Assembly: GCF_963676955.1 (NCBI RefSeq)
Contig: NZ_OY781461.1
Span: forward strand, 72,001-136,000
Direction: 5' to 3'
Source of the DNA: an uncultured Desulfuromonas sp.
GTDB taxonomy: Bacteria; Desulfobacterota; Desulfuromonadia; Desulfuromonadales; Desulfuromonadaceae
Length of the DNA: 64,000 bases
The position numbers and the translations under genes are program-made. Shown one piece after another: positions 1-9,479 of the stretch (positions are counted from its first letter, which is position 1; each line of letters starts with the position of its first letter). The notes under the pieces are model-generated. The model did not search any database, had not been told where the DNA came from, and saw nothing but the letters and a program-made list of their open reading frames with translations.

Positions 1-108
1 AATGGCCTGGGTCAACATGTCGGCAAAACCGCTTTGCGGTGCCTGTTTATCAAAGCTGAGCTTCGGCATCATCGATTTGAGATGGGTATCAATGGAGATA
101 TCTTTCAT
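1..108 (-). CDS. fliE: Flagellar hook-basal body protein FliE (N-terminal part, cut by window edge)
   Basis: Thirty-six N-terminal codons are visible, starting at ATG 108-106; the rest lies beyond base 1. The peptide begins MKDISIDTHLKSMMPKLSF and ends in a segment (FADMLTQAI) of the kind seen in FliE, the adaptor between the MS ring and the rod. The identification rests mainly on position: it follows flgB and flgC on the same strand with a gap of about 50 bases, the standard flgB-flgC-fliE order. Confidence 0.75.
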   Translation of the reverse strand, partial: MKDISIDTHLKSMMPKLSFDKQAPQSGFADMLTQAI

Positions 109-157
109 CGCGGCACCTCGTTATCCGTTATAATTATTCTTTAACCGTTGATCAGGC

Positions 158-589
158 TTATTTACCGATTTCCAGGGCTTTCAACGCCATCCGCTTCGCC
201 GCCTTGATGCTCGTCAGGTTCGCTTCATAAGCCCGTGTCGCCAGCATCATGTCCGTGGTCTCTTTAAGAAGGTCAATATTAGGCAGTGCAACATAGCCCT
301 GCTCATTGGCATCAGGATGCCCTGGATCAAAAACCAAACGCGGTTCAGCGTCTTCTGTCACAATCTGTGAGACCTGAACGCCGCTCATGGCCTTTTTCTC
401 TTTGGCGGACAAATGGTCGGAAAAAGACATCTGCCTTGGTTCGAACACAACCATCTTACGACGGTAAGGTCCGCCCTCCGGCGTACGTGTTGTTTCGGAG
501 TTGGCCATATTGGCAGTGATCGTATCCAAACGAATACGCTGCGCTTTAAGGGCTGAAGAACTGATATTCAGTGATGTAAAAATATCCAT
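158..589 (-). CDS. flgC: Flagellar basal-body rod protein FlgC
   Basis: FlgC is a proximal rod subunit exported by the flagellar type III system. The 143-residue product has the usual FlgC length. Its N-terminus (MDIFTSLNISSSALKAQR, then ANMANSETTRTPEGGPYRR) carries the conserved rod-protein signature, and its C-terminus (TRAYEANLTSIKAAKRMALKALEIGK in part) is the alpha-helical segment that packs in the rod. It lies 10 bases downstream of flgB and upstream of fliE, in one operon read on the minus strand. Identification is secure. Confidence 0.96.
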   Translation of the reverse strand: MDIFTSLNISSSALKAQRIRLDTITANMANSETTRTPEGGPYRRKMVVFEPRQMSFSDHLSAKEKKAMSGVQVSQIVTEDAEPRLVFDPGHPDANEQGYVALPNIDLLKETTDMMLATRAYEANLTSIKAAKRMALKALEIGK

Positions 590-599
590 GAATTATCTC

Positions 600-1010
600 C
601 TAGGTTCCCTGTACCACATATTTAACAATATTGAGTTTTTTATTAAGGAGCTGTGTCGTTGCCTCATACATGATCTGGTTCTCGGCCAGATTGATCATTT
701 CCTGGTCCACTTGCACGGTGTTGCGATCACCCATCCCTGAGGTATCGCGAATTTCACCGACAGTGCCGGTCACGTTGTTAATCGAACCACCATGCGTCGA
801 AATGTGCTGAGGGTGGGTCACCGCCATATCCGTCCCCTCCCCGGTTGCCGCCTGACGAAGCGCATCCTCAAACGTAAAGGTTTTTGCCTGGTAACCCGGC
901 GTCTGGGCATTGGCGACATTGGCCGCGATGATCTGTTGATTGCGCAAACGCAAATCCATCGATTTTTTCATCAACAGAGCTGTTTGGTCCATCATTCCCG
1001 AAGTCATCAT
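600..1010 (-). CDS. flgB: Flagellar basal-body rod protein FlgB
   Basis: FlgB is the most proximal rod subunit. The 136-residue protein has the expected length, an N-terminal helix ending in the rod motif IIAANVANAQTPGYQAK, and a C-terminal helix (YEATTQLLNKKLNIVKYV). The start is the ATG at 1010; a second Met five codons later (MMDQTALL) is also possible. It is preceded by the TPR protein gene with a 28-base gap and followed by flgC. Confidence 0.96.
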   Translation of the reverse strand: MMTSGMMDQTALLMKKSMDLRLRNQQIIAANVANAQTPGYQAKTFTFEDALRQAATGEGTDMAVTHPQHISTHGGSINNVTGTVGEIRDTSGMGDRNTVQVDQEMINLAENQIMYEATTQLLNKKLNIVKYVVQGT

Positions 1011-1038
1011 CGTTCCACCTTTTGTCCTTCAATGCAAT

Positions 1039-3444
1039 TCAACGGTCAAAACGCTCAATCGCCAATGTTTCTTCCGCCAGAGAGCGCCACTCGCTACTTT
1101 GTGCTTCTTCGACCAGTTGACGCAAAAGTTTTAGTCCGGCCCGCCGTTGGCTCTGGCTGAGCAAAATCTGGGCTTCACGGTACATCGCCTGATCACGATA
1201 GTCGCCCTGCCGCAAATAGCGAAACAGTTCCAGAGCCCGGGCGTTATTCTTCTTGTCGCGATACGCTTCCGCCAGCATCAGCAGATCAGCCGGCTCCTCA
1301 CTGGACCAATCGTTGCCAATCAGGCCAGACATGGTGTTGACGACCAGATCAACATCCCCCCGTTTCCAGGCCAAATGCGCTAAGATCTTATCCAACGCCT
1401 CGGTTTTGGGCCGATTCGGGTCCTTAAGCGCACGAAACACCGCGTCTTCCTCTCCCAGAGCCCGCATTGCCTCGATCTTCAGCTGAAAGATTTTCGGCCA
1501 TTGAACGCCCTGCGGATAGTTCTGCGCATAGCGACTTGCATAATCCACCACCCGATCATACGCCTTCTGTTGCATCAGAGCTTCCAGCAGGGGTATGTAA
1601 ACCTGCATGGTTTGCTGTTCTTCCGATGCGTGATCCAACAGGTACAGATATAAACGAACCGCGCGATCTGAAAATTCCAGCTGAGAAAAAACCTCGCCCA
1701 GTCCGATTAGAAAATCAAAGTTACGCTGGCTGGCCACCAGCAGATCGCGATTCTGCTCGACCAACACCAGCGCGCTGAAATATTTCTTCTCCTCAATCAT
1801 GCCGCGAATCACATCCGGCAGAATATCGGCCAGCAACGCCTGAGCGTGACCGGCCAGATCGGTCATCCGATCTGACCTGAGCAGATAGCGCAATTCTTCA
1901 ACCGCGTCCAGGCGTTGCCCCAGCAGGTAAGATCCCAGCGCTTGCTTAAACTGCATTTCAGCGCGACGATCCCGATCCACCATCAGGTCCGCCAACTCGG
2001 CATAGTCGTTACGCGCCCGCCGCCGACTGTGAAAATCATCAACCACCATGCTCAAATCGGCAATTTTCGCCTTGGCCAACAACGCGCCCTGAGTTCCAGG
2101 AATGATCTGATGCAACAGATCGTAACCGGCATCTTTATCGCCACGATGAATCATTGACATGGCCAGCAGATACCGTGCCATATCGCGAGATTCAGGATCC
2201 TCGACGCCGTCAAGAAAACGCTTCAGCTGGACAATCGCGCCGTCATAATCCTTTTGCCGATAAAGACTCATGGCAAAGCCGGCCAGAGACCTTGGGGAAT
2301 CCGCCAGTTGACCGGCCAAAGCCTGGTATTGTTCAACCGCTGCAGCATAGTTGCCCTGCGCAAACCAGATATCCGCCTGCCGCTGCTGATAATGATTTAC
2401 CAGGACGGCCTTACCGTGCTTCATTTGCCCATCAAGCACAATCTGTGCGGATCGCACATCATTGGTCGCCAGGGCCACTTCGGCGTGCAGCAGTTCGGAG
2501 TAAGCTAAAAAACGCCCATCGGCCTGGCGTTGGGCGTCGAGCTCCAGTGCCGCCATCAGCTGATAAGGATCCGCAAATTCTCGTGCGGCAATATACATGT
2601 TCAGCAAGCGAACATACTCGCTCAGGGCCGGCTGCTCCTCAGGAAGTGCCTGCTGCGCCCTCTCCACCATTTTTTCCGCCTGAGCATAATTGCCGCCACG
2701 CATCGACAGCTCAGCCAGTAACGACAGAAACCGCACTCTCTCCAGACCGGTCGTCGACTCAAAACCGATGTTACGCAATGCGGCCATCGCCGCATCCCAT
2801 TCTTCAGCGGCGGCCAACTCTTCCACTTCAACCGGCAACACATCATCAACCGGCCCAAGCAAGGCCAATGCTGGAAATGGCGGTGCCGTGTAATGAATGT
2901 TGGCCGGAATGGTCACCGGCAATTCATACTCTTCAAAAAAGCGTAACCAGTCACCACGGTACTCTGAGTTAATACCACGGCGGCCGACACCGCCAACCCG
3001 TGACACCTGTCCGGGGAGCTTACGGGCGATCGCCGGGCGCATGACATTTTGCGCATCACGCCAATGCACATCAATGGTCACCAGACCCGTACGCAATTCC
3101 TTGGCGGTATTGACAAAGTAAGGTGGTCGTCGCAACAAAAAAGACACCATCAACTTATCTTTGCCCTGGCCGATCAGCGTGCGGACCAACCGTTCATCCT
3201 CCACAGGAAAAATCATTTCCGAGCCGGGCACGGTCTGCTTCAATTCGATTTCGAGTTTTTGCCCCGATGTGGTGACCTCAAATTCAGGAACCTTGTTGAA
3301 TTTCAGGATCAGCCGGGTAACATTAACTTCATCCTGCTTGTCGATCTTCTGCAGTACAAATCGTTGCGAGGCCGCGAAACCGAATGCACCTCCCCACAAC
3401 AACATCAGACAAAGCATGCAACAAACAAAAAATAAACGCTTCAA
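1039..3444 (-). CDS. Exported AMIN-like/TPR-repeat protein at the head of the flagellar operon
   Basis: The 801-residue product begins with a clear signal peptide (residues 1-24, cleavage near FGFAAS). Residues about 27-130 are beta-rich with alternating hydrophobics, as in AMIN-type domains that localise envelope proteins. From about residue 200 to the end it is helical with repeated TPR-like pairs (for example YAQAEKMVERAQQALPEE and YAAAVEQYQALAGQL). It is first in the unit with flgB-flgC-fliE, so it probably acts in the envelope on flagellar assembly or placement; this role is inferred from position only. No catalytic motif is visible. Confidence 0.85.
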   Translation of the reverse strand: MKRLFFVCCMLCLMLLWGGAFGFAASQRFVLQKIDKQDEVNVTRLILKFNKVPEFEVTTSGQKLEIELKQTVPGSEMIFPVEDERLVRTLIGQGKDKLMVSFLLRRPPYFVNTAKELRTGLVTIDVHWRDAQNVMRPAIARKLPGQVSRVGGVGRRGINSEYRGDWLRFFEEYELPVTIPANIHYTAPPFPALALLGPVDDVLPVEVEELAAAEEWDAAMAALRNIGFESTTGLERVRFLSLLAELSMRGGNYAQAEKMVERAQQALPEEQPALSEYVRLLNMYIAAREFADPYQLMAALELDAQRQADGRFLAYSELLHAEVALATNDVRSAQIVLDGQMKHGKAVLVNHYQQRQADIWFAQGNYAAAVEQYQALAGQLADSPRSLAGFAMSLYRQKDYDGAIVQLKRFLDGVEDPESRDMARYLLAMSMIHRGDKDAGYDLLHQIIPGTQGALLAKAKIADLSMVVDDFHSRRRARNDYAELADLMVDRDRRAEMQFKQALGSYLLGQRLDAVEELRYLLRSDRMTDLAGHAQALLADILPDVIRGMIEEKKYFSALVLVEQNRDLLVASQRNFDFLIGLGEVFSQLEFSDRAVRLYLYLLDHASEEQQTMQVYIPLLEALMQQKAYDRVVDYASRYAQNYPQGVQWPKIFQLKIEAMRALGEEDAVFRALKDPNRPKTEALDKILAHLAWKRGDVDLVVNTMSGLIGNDWSSEEPADLLMLAEAYRDKKNNARALELFRYLRQGDYRDQAMYREAQILLSQSQRRAGLKLLRQLVEEAQSSEWRSLAEETLAIERFDR

Positions 3445-3833
3445 TAGTCACACCTGGATGAATACGCAGTTTAACCGATTCATTTTCGCCACATGGTCTT
3501 TTGTTTAAATGCAAAAAACGCGCCATAGGCCCAAGCCTCATAACACGGGAAACGGCAGTTCAAAAAAAGAGCATCCAACATTCATTTTGCCGACAGATCA
3601 TAAAAAAAAGTCATTTTTTTGACAGAGAGGCGGGAAAAAGCAGTTCAGTAATTCTCCCTTTTACACTATAATTACTAATTGTTGCTTAATATGAACGCCA
3701 GACCAATGCAATTCACCCCTTTAATGAATTGTTCGGTTGACAGCACTTCGTTCAACAGCCACACTTTGCCAGGGACACGAACTTTGATCCACGTAAGTGC
3801 AGCCACCTTAAAAAACGGAGAACCAATAACGCC
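3445..3833. other. Divergent intergenic region between the flagellar and chemotaxis operons
   Basis: No gene is seen in these 389 bases. The TPR-flgB unit starts leftward and cheA rightward, so both promoters should lie here. A TATAAT box at 3667-3672 and a TTGACA at about 3734 are visible, but neither has a convincing partner at 16-18 bases. I found no TGGCAC-N5-TTGC sigma-54 site. The region is AT-rich around 3580-3700. Confidence 0.4.
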
Positions 3834-6140
3834 ATGACCGACGAGCTGAGCAGTGATCAAATAGAAATTATCCAGGAATTTGTTCAGGAAAGCCAGGACA
3901 TGATCGAGCAGCTGGAGCCGACGATCATTGAGCTGGGCCAGAATACCGACAATGAAACCATCAATGCCGTATTCCGCCTGTTTCATTCCATGAAAGGCAG
4001 TGCCGGCTTTCTTGAGTTCAATCATATCACCAGCGTTGCTCATGCCGCGGAAAGCCTCCTCGACATGGTGCGCTCAGGCCAAATGGCTTTACAGCCGGAG
4101 CACGTCACCCTGTTATGCGAATGCTGTGACTTCACCAAAGCGGCTCTGGAGACCGTTGACGAACACTTCACCGACGAAGCCATGGCCGAGCAAGGGGAAG
4201 CGATGGCAGCGCGCTTCCATGAAGCGATGGAAGAAGACGGCGGTGCAGAAGAAGAGGCCATGGAAGAGGAGGCCGTTGCAGCGCCGGAACCGGAACCCGC
4301 TCCGGTTGAAGAAACACCGTCGGAAGTGAGCGAACCCGAGGAGAAGCTTGACCCGAGCACGATTGAAGCCTCGGACGACCTGACTCTTGAGATCACTCCG
4401 GAAATGGTCGAACGTTTCGTCCAAGAAGCGGATGAACTGCTCGAAGCTGCGGAGCAAGGCCTGCTCGATTGGGAAAAAGAACCGGACAGCCAGGACCATG
4501 TGGCCATGATTTTCCGCAGCATCCACAGCTTCAAAGGCAACAGCGGCTTTTTCGGCTACAGCACGCTGGAGAAACTCAGCCATCAAATCGAAAACGTTCT
4601 TGATGTGGTGAAAAGCGGCGGCTCATTTGCCACGGAAAATCCTTTTGAAGTCCTCTTGAACTCCGTCGACGCTCTTAAGGATGGACTCAACTCATTGACG
4701 GAAAATGGCCGCGACGAAATTGAAGAAATCGACAGCCATATTGACGCCCTGAAGTCCCTGCCGTCACCACGCATCGGCGAAGTCCTGGTCGAAAAAGGTG
4801 TTGTCGATGAAGAAACGGTCAATGCGGCGCTGAGCCAACAGAAAAAACCCTTGGGAGACGTCATTGTTGATATGGGCAAAGCCACCAAAGAACAGGTGGA
4901 CGAAGCCCTCACGACACAGACACAGGTTAAAAAGCCGGCAGCGCCGGCGCCCAAAGCCAAATCTAAAGGCGGTGCGGTCAAACGACAGGATATCCGCGTT
5001 GACCTGGAGAAACTCGACAACCTGATCAACCTGATTGGCGAGCTGGTTATCGCTGAAAACATGCTGATTCACAACCCCGACCTGGAAGGGCTGGAGCTGG
5101 AAAGCTTCAACAAAGCAGCCCAACAGATGGGCAAACTGGTGCGTGAACTTCAGGAGATGGCGATGATCATCCGAATGATCCCGGTATCGGGTCTGTTCCG
5201 TCGCATGATCCGCCTGGTCCATGACCTGTCGGTCAAGTCGGGTAAAAAAGTTGATCTGCGACTATCCGGAGAATCTACCGAAGTGGACAAGACGGTTATT
5301 GAAACCATCACCGACCCGCTGGTCCACATCCTGCGTAACTCCATGGACCACGGCCTTGAGCCGCCTGATGAGCGCATTGCGGCTGAGAAAGATGAAACCG
5401 GTGTCATCCGACTTAACGCCTGTCATGAAGAAGGCGAAGTATGGATTACTCTGGAAGATGACGGCCGCGGTCTCAACAAGGAAAAGATCCTGGCCAAAGC
5501 CATCACCAATGGTTTGGTTGACGGCGACGGTTCCGACCTGACCGATAAGGAGATTTACAACCTGATCTTCCAGCCCGGTTTCTCGACAGCAGACAAAATC
5601 ACCGACATCTCCGGCCGTGGGGTCGGCATGGATGTCGTCAAGCAGAACCTTGAGAAGATCAAAGGCAAAGTCGACGTTGACAGCATCCCAGGTCAGGGCA
5701 CCAAGATCAAATTACGCATCCCCCTGACCCTGGCCATTATCGACGGCATGCTGGTTCGGGTGGGTACGGCACGATGCATTGTTCCCATTCTGTCGATCAA
5801 AGAAGCTTTCCGCCCGCAGCCGGATGCGATTACGGTGACACCGGACGACGAGGAACTGGTCCGGGTGCGCGAAAACTTCTTCCCAGTGGTTCGCCTACAT
5901 GAACTGCTGGATACCGCACCGGAACATTCCGACCTGGTGGACGCCATCCTGATTGTTCTGGAATATCAGGGACGCAGCATTTGCCTGATGGTGGATGAAA
6001 TTATGGGCCAGCAGCAAACAGTCATTAAGGGCCTGTCCGAATATATCGGCAATGTCCGCGGCTGCTCCGGTTGCACGATTCTTGGCAATGGCGATGTCAG
6101 CCTCATTCTTGATGTTGGCAATCTGGTTGAGATGAAATAG
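3834..6140 (+). CDS. cheA: Chemotaxis histidine kinase CheA with two Hpt domains
   Basis: CheA autophosphorylates on an Hpt histidine and passes phosphate to CheY and CheB. The 768-residue protein has two Hpt domains, each with its histidine: H51 in LFHSMKGSAGF and H231 in SIHSFKGNSGF, joined by an acidic Pro/Glu-rich linker. Residues about 311-362 (RIGEVLVEKGVVDEETVNAA, then PLGDVIVDMGKATKEQVDEA) form two MshEN-like bihelical repeats instead of an ordinary P2 domain. Then come the dimerisation helix, the ATPase (HILRNSMDHG, DDGRGL, GRGVGMDVV) and a C-terminal CheW-like domain. It heads the che operon. Confidence 0.97.
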   Translation: MTDELSSDQIEIIQEFVQESQDMIEQLEPTIIELGQNTDNETINAVFRLFHSMKGSAGFLEFNHITSVAHAAESLLDMVRSGQMALQPEHVTLLCECCDFTKAALETVDEHFTDEAMAEQGEAMAARFHEAMEEDGGAEEEAMEEEAVAAPEPEPAPVEETPSEVSEPEEKLDPSTIEASDDLTLEITPEMVERFVQEADELLEAAEQGLLDWEKEPDSQDHVAMIFRSIHSFKGNSGFFGYSTLEKLSHQIENVLDVVKSGGSFATENPFEVLLNSVDALKDGLNSLTENGRDEIEEIDSHIDALKSLPSPRIGEVLVEKGVVDEETVNAALSQQKKPLGDVIVDMGKATKEQVDEALTTQTQVKKPAAPAPKAKSKGGAVKRQDIRVDLEKLDNLINLIGELVIAENMLIHNPDLEGLELESFNKAAQQMGKLVRELQEMAMIIRMIPVSGLFRRMIRLVHDLSVKSGKKVDLRLSGESTEVDKTVIETITDPLVHILRNSMDHGLEPPDERIAAEKDETGVIRLNACHEEGEVWITLEDDGRGLNKEKILAKAITNGLVDGDGSDLTDKEIYNLIFQPGFSTADKITDISGRGVGMDVVKQNLEKIKGKVDVDSIPGQGTKIKLRIPLTLAIIDGMLVRVGTARCIVPILSIKEAFRPQPDAITVTPDDEELVRVRENFFPVVRLHELLDTAPEHSDLVDAILIVLEYQGRSICLMVDEIMGQQQTVIKGLSEYIGNVRGCSGCTILGNGDVSLILDVGNLVEMK

Positions 6141-6157
6141 ATCGGGCCGAGGTTTTT

Positions 6158-7036
6158 ATGACCCCTAACAACTCCAACGGCGTTCCGGAAATGCCTCGCA
6201 GCGTGTCAATGATGACCATCAGTGATGAGGAATTCAATGCCTTACGCCGCTTGATCTATGATCGCTTCGGTATCAACCTTACCGACGAAAAGCGCTCGCT
6301 GCTGGTCGGCCGACTGCAAAAGATGCTGCGCACCAGTAAAATTGCCACGTTTCAGGATTATTACGACTACCTGAAAACGGATACCAGCGGCAAAGCGGTC
6401 AGTGATCTGGTCAATATGGTGTCGACTAACTACACCTATTTCAATCGAGAGAAAGACCATTTCGACTATTTTTCGAAAACGGCGCTGCCGGCCGTCTGCC
6501 AGAAGCTTGAGCAACATAAACGCAAAGACTTACGCGTCTGGTGCGCAGGTTGTTCCAGCGGTGAGGAAGCCTACACACTGGTCATGCTCATGCATGAATA
6601 TCTCGGCACGCAGTACGGCAACTGGGATGCCGGCATCCTTGCCACGGATATTTCCGAGCGTGTTCTGGACACAGCCAAGCAAGGAATTTACGGTGCCGAC
6701 AAAGTCGCCTCGCTGCCGAAAAACCTGCAGAAATATTTCACCCGACTGCCTGATGGCCGCATGCAGGTTGTCGACAAAGTACGCAAAGAAGTGACGTTTC
6801 GCCGTTTCAACCTGATGAATACGACGTTTCCATTCAAAAAACCGTTTCAGATTATCTTTTGCCGGAACGTCATGATTTATTTTGACCAGCAAACCCGTAA
6901 CGCATTGGTACAACGTTTTCACCGCAGCATGGAGCCGGAAGGATATTTCTTCATCGGCCACTCTGAAACTCTGGGCCGAGACAGCCAGCTTTTCAAATAC
7001 ATCATGCCTGCGGCTTATCAAAAAGGAACTTTGTGA
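6158..7036 (+). CDS. cheR: Chemoreceptor glutamate methyltransferase CheR
   Basis: CheR methylates glutamates of chemoreceptors using SAM. The 292-residue protein has the N-terminal helical CheR domain (FNALRRLIYDRFGINL) followed by the class I methyltransferase domain with WCAGCSSGEEAYTLVM, ATDISERVLDTA and FCRNVMIYFD. All are hallmark CheR motifs. It starts 17 bases after cheA and its stop overlaps the cheB start as TGATG. Confidence 0.97.
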   Translation: MTPNNSNGVPEMPRSVSMMTISDEEFNALRRLIYDRFGINLTDEKRSLLVGRLQKMLRTSKIATFQDYYDYLKTDTSGKAVSDLVNMVSTNYTYFNREKDHFDYFSKTALPAVCQKLEQHKRKDLRVWCAGCSSGEEAYTLVMLMHEYLGTQYGNWDAGILATDISERVLDTAKQGIYGADKVASLPKNLQKYFTRLPDGRMQVVDKVRKEVTFRRFNLMNTTFPFKKPFQIIFCRNVMIYFDQQTRNALVQRFHRSMEPEGYFFIGHSETLGRDSQLFKYIMPAAYQKGTL

Positions 7037-8091
7037 TGGCAAAACCGGTACGTGTGCTCGTTGTTGATGACTCCGCCCTGGTACGGCAGATCCTCTCCAA
7101 CGGCCTTGCCATGGACCCGGGAATTGAGGTCGTCGGCTCCGCGGCCGACCCCTACATGGCGCGCGATAAAATTGTTCAGCTCAAACCGGACGTTCTGACA
7201 CTCGACGTGGAGATGCCACGCATGGACGGGGTTGAATTTCTGCGTAAACTGATGCCGCAATATCCGTTGCCGGTGGTCATGGTCAGCTCCCTGACCCAAA
7301 AAGGCAAACAGATCACCATGGAAGCGCTCGAAGCCGGTGCGGTTGACTTCGTCACCAAACCGACGACCAATGTGGCCCAGGGCCTCAACGCCATGCTCAT
7401 GGAGCTGCGGGCCAAGGTCAAAATCGCCTCCACGGCCAATGTCGCCCACTGGAAAGGCAAACGGGTTGAACGGCGAGCAACCGTTGCCAATGGCGCCTCC
7501 AAGGCGTTGGCCGAGTCAACCGATAAAGTCGTGGCCATCGGCGCTTCAACAGGCGGAACCGAGGCGATCAAAAAAGTGGTCACCCAGTTCCCGGCCACCA
7601 TGCCCGGCGTCGTCATTGTTCAACACATGCCGCCCGGCTTCACCAAGATGTTTTCCGAGCGCCTCAACCAACTGTGCGCCATGGAAGTGAAGGAAGCCGA
7701 AAACGGTGACCGCATTCGGCCGGGACGGATTCTCGTCGCTCCCGGCGCCCTACAGATGGAGGTTGTCCGCTCCGGGGGCATTTATCAGGTTCGCTGCGCA
7801 CCCGGAGAAAAAGTCAGCGGCCACTGCCCGTCCGTTGACGTCATGATGCATTCCGTCGCCAAACATGTCGGTCGCAATGCCGTCGGCGTCATGCTCACCG
7901 GCATGGGTTCGGACGGCGCAGCGGGGATGCTGGCCATGAAAAATGCCGGGGCACGTAATATTGCCCAGGACGAGGCCTCTTCAGTTGTCTTCGGCATGCC
8001 GAAAGTCGCTTATGAAAAAGGCGGAGCTGAAAAGCTGTTCCCGCTTGACCGCATAGCGACTCAAGTGATTTCCCTGCTGACGGAGAAATAA
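7036..8091 (+). CDS. cheB: Chemotaxis response regulator/methylesterase CheB
   Basis: CheB demethylates receptors when phosphorylated by CheA. The 351-residue protein has a receiver domain with the acidic pair VVDDSA and the acceptor Asp in LTLDVEMPRMDG. After a linker comes the esterase domain with the Ser-His-Asp set: GASTGGTEA, QHMPPGFT and LTGMGSDGAAGM. I chose ATG 7036, which overlaps the cheR stop (TGATG), over the GTG one codon earlier. Confidence 0.97.
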   Translation: MAKPVRVLVVDDSALVRQILSNGLAMDPGIEVVGSAADPYMARDKIVQLKPDVLTLDVEMPRMDGVEFLRKLMPQYPLPVVMVSSLTQKGKQITMEALEAGAVDFVTKPTTNVAQGLNAMLMELRAKVKIASTANVAHWKGKRVERRATVANGASKALAESTDKVVAIGASTGGTEAIKKVVTQFPATMPGVVIVQHMPPGFTKMFSERLNQLCAMEVKEAENGDRIRPGRILVAPGALQMEVVRSGGIYQVRCAPGEKVSGHCPSVDVMMHSVAKHVGRNAVGVMLTGMGSDGAAGMLAMKNAGARNIAQDEASSVVFGMPKVAYEKGGAEKLFPLDRIATQVISLLTEK

Positions 8092-8096
8092 ACACG

Positions 8097-8585
8097 ATGA
8101 GCAATGTGATTCTAGGTGTTGGCGAATTCGGTGCATCCCGCACAGGCGGAGATATTGTAAAAACTTTCGCGCTGGGGTCCTGTGTCGCTGTCATCCTGAT
8201 GTGCCCTAAAACCCGTACAGTCGGCATGGTGCATGTCGCGCTGCCGGAGTCTAAAATCAATCCGGAGAAGGTCAAAACCCGTCCCGGATATTTTGCCGAT
8301 ACCGGCATTCCGGCCCTGTTGAAACAGATGGCGGATATGGGCTGCGACCCCCGCGGTCGCGGCTTCATTGTCAAGCTCGCCGGCGGTGCGAAAATCATGG
8401 ATCCCAACAACACATTCAACATCGGCAAACGCAACGCCCTGGCCGTCAAAAAAGTGTTGTGGAAATATGCCCTAGGGCCCGTTGCCGAAGACCTCGGCTC
8501 AACGTACAGCCGTACCGTCTCGGTGTCGGTGTCCAGCGGAGAGGTGATTCTTTCCTCGCCCGGACGCGGCGAGTGGAAACTATAG
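8097..8585 (+). CDS. cheD: Chemoreceptor glutamine deamidase CheD
   Basis: CheD deamidates receptor glutamines and, in other bacteria, is controlled by CheC-type phosphatases. The 162-residue product shows the catalytic Cys in ALGSCVAV and the His in GMVHVALPES, plus the C-terminal GEVILSSPG typical of the family. It lies 5 bases after cheB. The presence of several CheX/CheC-like genes downstream makes a CheD-phosphatase interplay plausible, though only inferred. Confidence 0.95.
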   Translation: MSNVILGVGEFGASRTGGDIVKTFALGSCVAVILMCPKTRTVGMVHVALPESKINPEKVKTRPGYFADTGIPALLKQMADMGCDPRGRGFIVKLAGGAKIMDPNNTFNIGKRNALAVKKVLWKYALGPVAEDLGSTYSRTVSVSVSSGEVILSSPGRGEWKL

Positions 8586-8600
8586 AAAGGGGGACCACAC

Positions 8601-9479
8601 ATGAAACAACGCGCCAGTAAAGAAGAGATTCTCAAAGCGATCGAAGATGTCCCTCTGCTTTCTCCAAGCGCATCGCGTTTGTTGCAGATCACCTCTCAGG
8701 AAGATCACGATATCCATGAAGTCATCGACATCGTCAAGTGTGACTCATCGCTGACCGCCCGCGTCCTTAAGATTGTCAACTCGGTGGCGTACGGTCTGGC
8801 TCATGAGGTGACCACCATTGACCGCGCGGTGTCCTATCTGGGAGAACGCATGGTGGCGGGCATTGCCTTGGGTGACAGTGCATCCGCTCTGTTCCATAAA
8901 GAGCTGCAAGGTTATGAAGGTCCCAAAAGTGAATTGTGGAACCATGACCTGCGCACCGCCATTGCCGCCCGTGAAATTGCCCGATTCGCCAAGGTCACCC
9001 TCAGTGCCGATCTGGCCTTTACCGCGGGCATCCTCCACGCCGTCGGCAAAGCGGTGCTGTCCGACTTTCTTGGCCAGACGGCTAACGATGTCCTGGTCGG
9101 CATTGATGACCATGAGGTTGAAGATTATCTGGCGGGTGAGCGGGAATTACTCGGTATTGACCACACCGAGGCCGGTTACGTCCTGGCCAAAAACTGGGAA
9201 CTTCCGGAAAGCCTGCAGATGGCCATCCGTTATCACCACATGCCCGCCGAAGCCCCGGAGGAGCATAAACCTCTGGTTTATGCGGTGCACCTTGGTTGCA
9301 TTGTTGCCATGATGTGTGGTAGTCAAGCTTCCGACTCATTGCAATACCACCTGGATAAAAAATATACCGATTATTTTGATCTGACTTCAGAACAGATTGC
9401 GTCTGTTATGCTTGAAGTCAATGAAGAGTTCGACAAACTCGACTGCGCGATGTCTGATACAAAGGAGAAATCCCGATGA
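8601..9479 (+). CDS. HDOD-domain signalling protein
   Basis: The 292-residue protein is a single HDOD domain, a relative of HD phosphohydrolases without the full metal site. It shows the N-terminal LPLLSPSASRLLQITSQ-type segment, DPSLTARVLKIVNS-like core (CDSSLTARVLKIVNSVAYG) and AGILHAVGKAVL. A good ribosome site (AAAGGGGG) precedes ATG 8601. Its stop overlaps the next response-regulator start (ATGA). HDOD proteins in che/flagellar clusters are usually regulatory, but the partner cannot be read from sequence. Confidence 0.9.
   Translation: MKQRASKEEILKAIEDVPLLSPSASRLLQITSQEDHDIHEVIDIVKCDSSLTARVLKIVNSVAYGLAHEVTTIDRAVSYLGERMVAGIALGDSASALFHKELQGYEGPKSELWNHDLRTAIAAREIARFAKVTLSADLAFTAGILHAVGKAVLSDFLGQTANDVLVGIDDHEVEDYLAGERELLGIDHTEAGYVLAKNWELPESLQMAIRYHHMPAEAPEEHKPLVYAVHLGCIVAMMCGSQASDSLQYHLDKKYTDYFDLTSEQIASVMLEVNEEFDKLDCAMSDTKEKSR

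Noticed and set aside
1915-2972. Long plus-strand frames opposite the TPR gene
   Set aside because: Shadow frames of a high-GC gene; they lack start signals, and the minus frame has the signal peptide and TPR pattern.
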